Assembly: GCA_022559845.1 (NCBI GenBank) | Contig: CM040118.1 | Location: forward strand, 265,941,519-266,005,518 | DNA length: 64,000 bases | Origin: Amorphophallus konjac | Taxonomy: Eukaryota > Streptophyta > Magnoliopsida > Alismatales > Araceae | Direction of reading: 5' to 3' | Shown here: one piece after another, positions 46,753 through 57,329 of the stretch | Position numbering within the stretch: position 1 is the stretch's first letter | Layout of the letters: every line of letters begins with the position of its first letter | Position numbers and translations under genes: made by a program | The notes under the pieces: generated by a model | What the model saw: only the letters and a program-made list of their open reading frames with translations | Databases searched by the model: none | What the model was told of the DNA's origin: nothing

Positions 46753-49700
46753 ATGCCCACCTGTCGAGGTACCCAGTACTCGCCACCACCACCTATGGCG
46801 GAGTCCCGAGCCCGTAGTTCCGATGAGTCTTCCACGGCCGAGATGTTCCGGGCCATCATGGATCGTTTAGACACACATATGGATGGCCTTAGTACGCGTA
46901 TGGATGGCATAGGAACGCGTCTAGAAGGGCGGATGAAAGCCCTCGAGGATCGGGCCGAGAGTTCGGATCAGTCCATCCAGGGCTTAGTTGGGAGGATTGC
47001 CATCCTAGAGAGGGGCCCAGTAGCGGCGCAACCCGCACCGACGAATGGCCAACATGAGCCGGTGCAGTAACCCGCTGTGCCAAGGGCTCAAGTGGAGAAT
47101 GTTGGGGTTCAACAGGTGCATGTGGTGGATGATTATGCATCTGATAATGATCAAGGGGGTAACGGTCGTCGTCATCAATGATGGAATCGTGATGACGAGG
47201 ATGACGACCGCATTCTTAGGGGTGTGCGTGCGGACCCTCCCACTTTTAGCGGGTCCTTGGACCCTAGGGTGTATTTAGATTGGGAGGCCGGCATGGACCG
47301 GTACTTCGAGTGGTTTGAGATGACGGGCCACCGAAGAGTCTGATACGCAAAGATGAAGTTGCAAGGGCAGGCCCAAACTTATTGGATCAATGTGGAGAGC
47401 CTGCTCAACCAGCGATGTCAACCCCAGATCGGTACTTGGGATGATATCAAAACCAAGTTGAGGGAGAAGTACCTTCCCGCCTCATATCGCCAACGTCTCA
47501 TAGACAAGTGGCAAAGCATCTCCCAAGGGAACCGATCCGTGACCGAGTACACTGCCGAGTTCGATGAGTATTATTTGCGGTGCGGGGTCACGGAAGAGAG
47601 CACCATGACGATATCCCACTTTCGGAGAGGTTTGCGGCCCAATTATCAATATGAACTCTTTCACCGCAATGCCACCACTTTGGAGCAGGCATATCAGATT
47701 GCTCTCGAATTGGAGCAGTTCGAGGCCGAGTTTGAGTCACCCCATCGATTGGGCTCCTTTCCCCTTCGTAGTGTCGAGTCCCGTGGCTCATCTGGCACGT
47801 ATCCGAGGGCCCCCATGGCACGACCTCAGGAGCCCGCTCGCCCCGAGCCCTTTGCTCCTAGGCCTCGTCCTCCACCCCCGAGGGACCTTCCTCGTCCCCA
47901 GCATCTTACGGCCCCACCCATAGCCAGTCCACCGGCACCCGCACCTCCTGCACGTCCTTTGTTGCCTACACCTCCTATCCGTCGGGAGGAAAAAGTTAAA
48001 GGACCTATGATTGGGGAGCCTAGTGGATCACGGCAACAGTGTTATCGCTGCAATGGGTTTGGCCATTTCGCCAACCAGTGTCCCACCCGCCCATCTCTTC
48101 ACATTGGGGACACACAGGCCGAGGATACCACCCCTACGGGCCTCGAGCTAGTCAGCTATGAGGCAGATGAAGAGTTAGCTGACGAGTACTATGAGATGGG
48201 AGGTGAGGCCCAGGATGTCCAGCAGTCGGGCGATACCCACGTGGGGGTCGTCAGATGTATCCTCACCCAGCCACAGGCCAGTGATGACTGGCGTCGGACC
48301 ACTATCCTTCAGGTATTCTGTAGGCTGGGAAAGCAAATTTGCAAGGTGGTCATCGATAGCGGGAGTTGTATCAATGCAATCTCCACGAACGCTGTCGCTC
48401 GTCTTGGTCTCACACCCGTAGACCATCCTTGTCCCTATCAGGTATCATGGGTGGATACCACTTCCATTTCGGTCAGGCTGCGGTGCTTGGTCCCGCTGCA
48501 GCTCCACTCCTACCGTGACGAGATCTGGTGTGATGTTCTCCCCATGGAAGTGGGAAGTATCATTCTTGGTAGGCCGTGGTTATTCGACCGAGATGCCACA
48601 CTCCATGGTCGGTCGAACACCTGTACCTTCGACCACGATGGCCAGCGGGTCACCCTCCACCCCGTTCGGCCCAGGAGCCCATCAGTCAGGGGTCCTACTG
48701 GCCCTAGTACTCCAAAGCCTTCCGTACCCGGGCCCAGTACCCCATCCCCAGCTCGGACTATGACCGTTACCTCTGGCCCAGGAGAGCCCTCGACGAGGAG
48801 ATTGATGATGATTAGCTCCCGGGAAATGGAGCAGGAGCTTAGTCAGGGCTGTCCGGTGTTTGCCATTACGGTCCGAGAGGTGGAGCGGGACTCCGAGGGT
48901 GAGCTCCCACCCGAGGTTGTTCCTATTCTGCAGGAGTTTGCTGATATTTTTCCCGATGAGCTTCCCGAGGGACTCCCACCCATGCGGGATATTCAGCATG
49001 CCATCGACCTTGTTCTGGGCTCTTCTTTGCCCAACCTTCCTCATTATCGAATGAGCCCCACGGAGCATGCCGAGCTTAAACGGCAGGTCGATGAGCTTGT
49101 GCAGAGAGGATCTGTCCGGGACAGCATGAGTCCATGTGCTGTACCTGCATTACTCGCCCCGAAGAAGGATGGCACATGGAGAATGTGTATTGATAGTCGT
49201 GCCATCAACAAGATCACCGTGAAGTACAGGTTCCCTATTCCCCGCCTAGATGACATGCTAGACATGATGGCAGGTGCCACTATCTTTTCGAAGATCGATC
49301 TTAAGAGTGGCTACCATCAGGTGAGGATTAGGCCAGGTGATGAGTGGAAGACCGCATTTAAGACCAAGGACGGTCTATATGAGTGGTTGGTCATGCCTTT
49401 TGGGTTGACCAATGCCCCTAGCACTTTCATGCGGCTAATGACTCAGGTCCTTCGACCTCTCATTGGAGTCTTTGTAGTGGTGTATTTTGATGATATCCTT
49501 ATCTATAGCCGAACCACAGGGGACCACTTAGACCACCTTCGGCAGGTCTGTCTACTTCTTCGGCGAGAGCAGTTGTTTATGAACCCACAGAAGTGTGCCT
49601 TCATGACACCTCAGCTTACCTTCTTGGGTTTCATTGTGTCTAGTACTGGGGTCTCCGCCGATCCGGAGAAGGTCCGGGCCATTGTTGAGTGGCCGGAACC

Positions 49701-51951
49701 CCGTACGGTTCATGATGTCCGCAGCTTTCATGGCCTTGCGACGTTCTAACGTCGCTTCATCCGCGAATTTAGCTCCGTCACCGCCCCGATCACGGATTGC
49801 ATCCGTAAGGGCACATTTGTATGGATGAAGGCCGCATCTGCCGCCTTCAAGGACATCAAGGAGCGCATGACCCAGACATATATCCTTCGACTGCCTGATT
49901 TCTCGAAGGCGTTTGTGGTCTCTTGTGATGCGTCGGGTGTTGGGATTGGAGGAGTTTTGAGTTAGGAGTCCCACCCGATCGCATATTTCAGCGAGAAGCT
50001 GAATGACGCGAAACTGCGATATTCCACATATGATAAAGAATTCTACGCAGTTGTTCAGGCTCTTAGGCATTGGAGGCACTATCTTTTACATCAGGAGTTT
50101 GTCCTATACTCCGACCACGAAGCATTGAGGTACCTCCATTCGCAAAAGAAGCTTAACTCGCGTCATAGTCGTTGGGTCGAGTATCTCCAGCAGTTCACCT
50201 TTGTGCTGAAACATAAGGCTGGAGTGGAGAACAAGGTGGCTGATGCCTTGAGTCGGTGAGCATGTTTGCTTACCACCATGAGTGTCGAGGTCATAGGGCT
50301 AGAGAAGATGAAGGAGGCCTATATTGACTGTCCTGACTTCGGTCAGATTTTTGCCACTCTCCAGGCCGGACCCTCGAGAGATCATGATGATTATATGCTT
50401 CAGGAGGGTTACCTCTTTCGAGGTAGCAGGCTATGTGTTCCCCGAACTTTGGTACGAGATTTCTTAGTGTGGGAACTACATGCGGGAGGTCTAGCCGGCC
50501 ACTTTGGTCGGAACAAGACTATTGAGGCAGTGGAGCATCGATTTTGTTGGCCGAGCTTGAAGCGCGATGTTGCTAACATCGTGGCTCAGTGCCGTACATG
50601 TGCTACGGCCAAAATGAAGAAGCAAAGCTCGGGCCTTTATACGCCTCTTCCCGTGCCTGATGCCCCGTGGCAGGATGTTAGCATGGATTTTGTTTTGGGA
50701 TTGCCACGTACCTCCAGGAAGCATGATTCGGTCTATGTGGTGGTTGACCGTTTCTCAAAGATGGCCCTCTTTATCCCTTGCTCGAAGACTTCGGATGCTT
50801 CTAGGGTAGCCCGCCTATTCCTTACTCATGTGGTGTGCAAGTTCGGGTTGCCTCGCACTATAGTGTCTGACCGTGATGTTAGATTCACTTCCTACTTTTG
50901 GAAGACACTATGGCATATGATGGGTACTCACCTCAAGTTTTCCACTGCATATCACCCCCAGACAGATGGTCAGACCGAGGTGGTCAATAGGAGTCTGGGA
51001 GATCTTTTGAGGTGTCTAGTTAAGGACCGCATTGGGGATTGGGATCTCATTTTACCTATGGCTGAGTTTGCATACAATGATTCGGTGAATAGGTCTACCG
51101 GCATGAGTCCATTTGAGATTGTCACAGGTCGTAGGCCTAGGAAACCCGTTGACCTTGTCCCCATGCCTATCCATGCTAGAGTGTCGGAGTCGGCCGAGTC
51201 GTTTGCTAGGCATGTTAGGAGTTTGCATGACGACATCCGTCGTCACATTGAGGCCAGCAATGCACGGTACAAGGAGTTAGCCGATGCCCACCGACACCAC
51301 CGAGAGTTCCACGAGGGCGAATACGTCATGATCAGGGTAAGACCTGAACGGTTTCCCTCTGGAACCGTTAAGAAGTTGCAAGCTCGCGGAGCCGGTCCAT
51401 TCAGAGTGTTGAAACGCGTTGGATCCAATGCGTACGTTGTGGACTTGCCCGAGGAATATGGTATAAGCTCTACCTTCAATGTATCGGATCTTCTTGCATA
51501 TAGGGACCCAGCGGTGATCCCTAGTGAGCCTTTTGAGCCATATCCTACCCTTGAGAGTGATCCCACACCTGAGTGTCCACTTCCACCTCCAGCCCCTTTT
51601 TCACGGCAGCGTGAGCATATAGATCGTATATTGGACGAGCAAGTGACAGTTACCAGGAGTGGATCTTACCCGCGCTACCTAGTGCGATGGAGAGGACGGC
51701 CCGCTGCTGAGGACACATGGATCACGCATGGCGAGTTACAGCAGATCGATCCGGACCTTTTGGAGCGATACAGGAGCGATGCAGACCCTTACTCGACAGG
51801 GTCAAGTTTCTCCCACCCGGGGAGAATTGGTGCGGACACCCGAGCAGTTGAGCGGCGCGATACGCCGAGCCACCGGTACCGCACACGGAGCACGACTCGA
51901 GCCACCTCCGCATCTATTTGGCTCGGAGACAGCCTGGAGACGCCCCCCTGA
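46753..51951 (+). pseudogene. B-1 gag-pol with chromodomain, six in-frame stops, no frameshift
   Basis: 1733 codons from the ATG at 46,753. Coiled-coil N-terminus (about 20-110); gag capsid with WRDD-like RQRLIDKWQSISQGNRSV region (about 160-320); CYRCNGFGHFANQC knuckle (about 430); protease VVIDSGSCINAIS (about 533); RT with [10 protein letters not shown] (about 910), intact; RNase [16 protein letters not shown] (about 1055); integrase zinc domain H...H...CRTCATAK (about 1240-1290) and DDE residues in SMDFVLGLP, VSDRDVRF and DGQTEVVNRS, all present; canonical chromodomain IDRILDEQVTVTRSG...YLVRWRGRPAAEDTW (about 1620-1670); basic tail. Stops: TAA 47,068, TGA 47,179, TGA 47,341, TAA 49,747, TAG 49,963, TGA 50,257. 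The reading frame ends 124 bp inside the 3' LTR. Confidence 0.92.
51810..51827 (+). promoter_or_regulatory. B-1 polypurine tract
   Basis: CACCCGGGGAGAAT just before the 3' LTR. It lies inside the pol reading frame, so plus-strand priming and protein coding share the same bases. Confidence 0.75.
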
Positions 51952-54114
51952 GTCCCGGCATTTATCATATTTAGTTAGACTTTATGTGTGTGTAAATTGT
52001 GTTTATTTCATTGTATGCGGTTTGCTATTTTGATTATAAGAGGGGCTTATGTGCAATTTGGACGCCGTGGGCCCCACGGGCCCCCCAGGCCCCATCCCAT
52101 TGAGCCACCTCACCCATGGGCCCCATGTGGGGTCAGTCAACATGTCAAATGGAGGCTTCTAGATGGGTGGGCCAAGTGGGGGACAAGGGACTTGGAAAGT
52201 CCACATTTGGCCACCCACCCCCACCTACCAAGTCCACATTCTACTCCTTGGTCCAAGGGCCGCCCCCTCCTTGTTTTTATATATTTTTTTTGTGTGTGTG
52301 TCACACTCAATCCAGGCCACTCATTCCCATCCCCTAGATCCAACGGTTGCCAATGGATTTGAGATGTAACACATAAATACTTGTAATTTCCCATTTTTCA
52401 TGAATTAATGCCATTTGATTCAAAGAAATTCAAGAGCAAGGGCTGGTGCGCCCCCTCCTCTCTCCTCCCTCTCCCCCTTGAAGCTGTGAAGGCTTCCATT
52501 CTGAGGTGTGATGCCTCGTGTATCGGTTCCGACGATCGCCGCCGCCGCCACGAGCCGCCACCGCACCGCCATCGCCATCAACGGAGTTTTGCCTGCGCAG
52601 TACCACAGAATCTTCCACGAATTTATTGTCTCAGCCACGAGCTCAGATAGATCTGGGGATTTTACTGGATGTTCCAGAGGTGTCAAGGATGTCCCAAAAA
52701 TTTTGGTTTGCCATTCAGATCTCGTTTCATATTTTTTGATTTTCGTCCACTCTTCCATTTCGGTTCTGCCAGAGTTCTGTCCAGATTCATCCCCGCCCTG
52801 AGCTTCATGTCTTAGGTCCATATTTTGATTTCTTTTGGTTCGCCCAATTTTACTGAGGGTTCCATTCATCCACCCCTTCATCCACAATTTTTCTCAATTT
52901 TTGATTCGCCCATCTCATATTTTCTACAATTCGTTCTCAGACCCATCTACAGTTCTGTCCACCTGTTCCCAGATCCGACCACCAATCACCCTAAAAATCA
53001 TAACAAATCGCCACCACCTCCAAATCCAATTCTAAAAATCGTCCCAATTCCGTGGTTTGATTCCCTACAATGCCTAAGAAGAGCGCAAGAGCTGAATCGG
53101 ATGTTTACTAGGCGGTCAACGGTGGTTCTCAGACAAGTACCCTGCAGATCTGAGATTTCGGTTACTGTACAACAGGGACTTGTAAATTCAATAAAGTTCT
53201 GATCCGACCAGATCCAGCAGATCTCTCTGGGTCTAGATCGAAGCATTTGAAGAGAGCTTTCCAACGATAGCTCATGCGTCCCGATCCGATGTCGGGATTG
53301 CTCGCAGCGGCCGTTTTCGCCGGAGCGCGCGCCGGAAGACAGCAACCATAATCCGTGGACAGCTAGTTCAACAATTGGGAATCGGGGCCGATCGACCCCC
53401 GATCGGTGTTCCCGGCCGACCGCCGTCCGTGGAGGCACACCACCAGGGGTCCCCATCACAGTGGGTCCCACCCCCGCAGATCCGGAGGGCAACGCCATCC
53501 TTGGGCCCCGCGGGCCCGCAGAACCCGCCGTTCGGAAAGCACGAAAATGCGGAGTTCGGCACCGCCGGGCGACATCAAGATGCTGCCCGTCAACCCGAGT
53601 TGCGTGATTCCCGGGCTCCACATGTGACCTTTTACCTCCCTGCGTGGAGTGGGTCAAATTTTTGTATTGCTGTGATATTGTTTAACCAGGAGTCCGTGAT
53701 TCGGCCGGGGTTGTCTTCGCCACGCCGGGTGCGTGGAGGTAAAGGTCTTAACTCCTTGGCATTACATTGCTTAGCTAGTATACGGTCTTAGACCGCTGCC
53801 GAGAGTGTAGGTACTAGCCCGTGTGTCCATGTCACCGCTGTGAGAGTGAGAGTGACCCGTCCCGTGACTCGATCCGAGTCCGGAAGTTGAGTCGGACTAC
53901 CCTTGACCTCCGCCGGTTCCTTAACCGCGCACGGTCCGCGCTTTCCCTCGCTTGGGACGACGAGTGAGCTTCCACTTCTGTTAGTGACGTTTTGCCACTA
54001 GGAGCTCGTAGTGTCGGGCTTAGTGTCTCCCTGGTGTGTGCTGCTGGTCGCGTCTTCATCTAGAGTCCGAGGGTGGCACCATATAGTGTCGTCTCCCGTG
54101 TCCGTCCTGCATCA
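51828..54114 (+). repeat. B-1 3' LTR
   Basis: Near-identical to the 5' LTR; encodes the last 41 codons of pol (to the TGA at 51,949-51,951), then non-coding U3/R/U5. Ends CGTCCTGCATCA followed by the GAATC duplication. Confidence 0.92.
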
Positions 54115-54270
54115 GAATCTCCACTGAAACAAATGAGGAAACTCGCCTTAAACGGTGAAATCTACAATAGTATCATAATAAAGGATGAATCCTAGTAGCC
54201 GGGAATCTCCATTGAGACACATGAGGAAACTCACGTCGAACGGTGAAATTCAAAATTATGGATAAAAGGG
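54115..54270 (+). repeat. 80-90 bp tandem repeat, right part of the block split by B-1
   Basis: Resumes with GAATCTCCACTGAAACAAAT and one further unit at 54,199 (GCCGGGAATCTCCATTGA); then repeat homology fades. Confidence 0.8.
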
Positions 54271-54817
54271 GGTTGTGCGAAGCTACCAAAAGCCGAAAGC
54301 CTCGAATGTGTGTGCAGGTGATAAAGTAATCCTCTAGTGTTACTCAAAACGTCTGCACATCCCTATGTCTAGGGTTCACTACCCATATAATTGCACTTTC
54401 ACACTATGGAGGAATAGTCCTGGGTGTAGATTGTGGCCTATTCTATGCATATGTTCTATGCAGCGTCCCCTTTACGTATGCACATCTCCTTTAGTTGTGC
54501 TTCGTGAGTCACACTCTGTCCGTGAATCGTGGGTGTTGTCCTTATCCTATCCCTGATATAGGGGACATATGCTACATATATCTACTCTATGCTTGCGGAC
54601 GATGAATGCATGCGTGCTTGAGTGAGGCTATATAAGGTGAATAAATAAAATGAATGACAAAATAAAACAAAGTAAAAAATATATATAATAAAAATGATGA
54701 TAAATAAAAATGGAATAAATAAAAAATGAATAATAAAAAGATCCATGCAATATTTTCAAACGGGCCATGGGCTACACCCGCACGTCCCGCTCTTTCATCC
54801 CTTTGTCGCGACACCCG
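54271..54817. other. End of element E 3' untranslated region
   Basis: No coding signal. An AT-rich stretch of AATAAAAATG words (54,640-54,740) precedes a GC-richer segment up to the polypurine tract. Confidence 0.5.
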
Positions 54818-54832
54818 TAGGTGGGGGGCATT
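54818..54832 (+). promoter_or_regulatory. Element E polypurine tract
   Basis: TAGGTGGGGGGCATT directly precedes TGTTGACACTG, the usual arrangement at a 3' LTR of Tat/Ogre-like elements. Confidence 0.65.
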
Positions 54833-55050
54833 TGTTGACACTGAAAATATTTATAATATTTCCTGACTTCTGTTTCTACAGGTCTTAAGTTCTGATCAGG
54901 TGCTCCTGTGCCATTAGAGAAGAAAAGAAAGAAAAGAAGAAAAAGAATGGCAGAAGCCGAACAAAAGATGAGACCAAAGAAAAGAAGAAAAGAAAAGATG
55001 CTCGGCTCCAACGGACAACCACTAAAGCAGGACCTGAGAGCCTAGAAGAA
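54833..55050 (+). repeat. Element E 3' LTR, first 218 bp
   Basis: Begins TGTTGACACTGAAAATATTT. It is cut by B-2 at 55,051 and should resume to the right of the window. Confidence 0.6.
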
Positions 55051-57329
55051 TGATGCGGGACGGACTGAGGAGACGACGCAACATGAGACGGACACGACTC
55101 GACCAGCAACGACACGACTACTAGAGCGACCTCGGCTAGACACTAAGAGCTCCTATAGGATACACGTCGCTAATAGAAGTGCAAACTCACTCGTCGTCCC
55201 ATGCGAGGGAAAGCGTGGATCGTGCGCGGTTAAGGAATCGGCAGAGTTCAAGGTAGTCGGACTCACTTCCGGACTCAGATCGAGTCGCGGGACGGGTCAC
55301 TCTCACGCTCACAGCGGTGACATGGACACATGGGCTAGAATCCTACACTCTCGCAGTGGCATATGACCATATACTAAACTAGCAAGCAAATGCCAAGAAG
55401 TTAAGACCGTACCTCCACACACCCGGCGTGGCGAAGATAACCCCGGCCGAATTACGGACTCCCGGTTAAACAATGTTAGAGCCGTACAATGATTTGACCC
55501 ACTCCACGCAGGGAGGTAAAAGGTCACATGTGGGGCCCGGGAATCACGCAAATCGGGTTGACGGGCAGCATCTTGATGTCGCCCGGCGGTGCCGAACTCC
55601 GCGTTTTCGTGCTTTCCGAACGGCGGATTCTACGGGTCCGTGGGGCCCACGGATGGCGCTTCCCTCCGGATCTGCGGGGGTGGGACCCACTATGGTGGGG
55701 ACCCCTGGTGGCGCACCTCCACGGATGGCAGTCGGCTGGAAACACCGATCGGGGGTCGATCGGCCCCGATTCCCAACTCTTGAACTAATAGCCCACGGAT
55801 TTTCGGTTCTACTTTCCGGCGCGCGCTCCGGCGAAAACGGCCGCTGCAATCAATCCCGACGTCGGATCGGGGCGCATGAGCTATCGTTGGAAAGCACTCT
55901 TCAAATCCTTCAATATAGATCTAGAGAGATATGCTGGATCTGGTTGGATCTGAACTTTATTGAATTTTCAAGTTCCTATTGTACAGTACCCGAAACCTTA
56001 GATCTGTAGGTGAGCTGTCTGAGAACTACCGTTGATTGCAAGGTTGATGGCCGATTCAGCTCCTGAGCTCTTCACAAATGTTATAGGATTTTGCACAAGG
56101 AAGATGGCAATATTTTTTTTGGACTGATTAGAGGTGGCTACGAATTGATATAATTTTTTTACTGGGACGAGGTCGGATCTGGGAATAGGTGGACAACATT
56201 ATAGCTAGCTCTGAAAATGAATTTTGAAAAATAGGTGGAGGGTTGATAAAAAATCAAAAAAATTCGGGGAAGGAGGGGTGGGTGGAAAGAACTCCCAGTA
56301 AAATTGGGAGCCCTAGAAAAAATCACAAAGAGGTCGGAACATGTGAAACTCAGGAAAAGTGGAAAATCAGATCTGAAACTGGCAGAGCTAAAGTTGGAAC
56401 TTGAACGAAAATGGGAAATTAGCAAATGGAGGATGTATGACCCACCAATTTTTTTAGAACGTGGGGAACACCTATAGAACATCCCCTCAAAATCCCAAAT
56501 CGATCTGACCTCGTGGCTGATAGCAACAATTCATGGAAGTGGCAGCTACGGGCAGATGGCAGAACTCCGACGGGTGTGATGGCGGTGCGGTGGCGGCTCG
56601 TGGCGGCGGCGATGATGACCGGAATCGATAGAGGAGGAGTCACACCTCCAGAAGGCAGCCTTCACAGCTACAAGGGGGAGAGGAAGGAGAGAGGAGGGGT
56701 GCGCCCAAGGGCTGCTCCAAGGAATTTCAAAGTTCAAATGGCATTAATTCATCAAAATGGAAAAATACAAGCTTATATAGGTTACATATCTAATCCATCC
56801 TCAACCGTTAGATCTAGGGATGGGAGATGGAGGGCTGGGATTGCATGTGACCATCCACAAAAAAAATAAATTAAAAAAATAAAGGGGGGGGGGCGGCCTA
56901 TTGACTAGAATGGCAAGGGGGGACATGGTAGGTGGGGATGGGTTGGAATTGTTGACCTTCTTGGTCCAATGTCCCCCATTTGGCCCACCCTTCTAGAAGA
57001 CACCATTTGAATGGTTGATCGACACCACATGGGGCCCTAGCACTGAGGTGGATCAATGGGAGGGGGCCTAGGGGTCCCGTGGGGCCCAGGGGTCCCATTT
57101 TATAAAATAAGCCCCTCTGACAATCAAAATTACATACCGAATAAAATGAAGTAAACACACATTAAACACAAATAAAGTCTAACTAAATATGATAAATGCC
57201 GAGACTCAAGGGGGAGTCTCCAGGCTGTCTCCGAGCCAGATGGATGCTGAGGTGGCTCGAGTCGTGCTCCGTGTGCGGCACCGGTGGCTCGGCGTGTCGC
57301 GCCGCTCAACTGCTCGGGTGTTCGCACCA
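55051..57329 (-). repeat. B-2 3' LTR
   Basis: On the minus strand from TGGTGCGAACACC (57,329) to CGTCCCGCATCA (55,051), 2279 bp. TATA box (TATATAAG, minus) at about 56,772-56,779. Its first 124 bp encode the pol tail. The polypurine tract (GGGCAGAAT, minus) lies at 57,330-57,340. Confidence 0.92.

Larger units (their letters stand above)
44140..54114 (+). mobile_element. B-1: complete CRM/Galadriel-like chromovirus
   Basis: LTRs of 2290 and 2287 bp (TGGTGCGG...CCGCATCA / CTGCATCA), initiator-Met primer site, single gag-pol frame with chromodomain, polypurine tract. It is flanked by perfect GAATC duplications (44,135-44,139 and 54,115-54,119) within an E tandem repeat. RT motif [19 protein letters not shown] and SFHGLATF place it near CRM/Galadriel rather than Tekay or Reina; the exact clade needs a tree. 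Confidence 0.9.
32031..55050 (+). mobile_element. Element E: gag-only LTR element with long repeat-rich 3' region
   Basis: Gag region, then about 7 kb of tandem arrays, then a polypurine tract and LTR head near 54,833, all on one strand. B-1 (44,140-54,114) is inserted in its last repeat block and B-2 (from 55,051) in its 3' LTR. The 5' border is not located; it lies left of 32,031. Absence of pol suggests a non-autonomous element mobilised by a partner, similar to plant gag-only terminal-repeat elements. Tandem arrays in the 3' untranslated region are known for Ogre/Tat elements. Unity of the element is inference. Confidence 0.55.
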
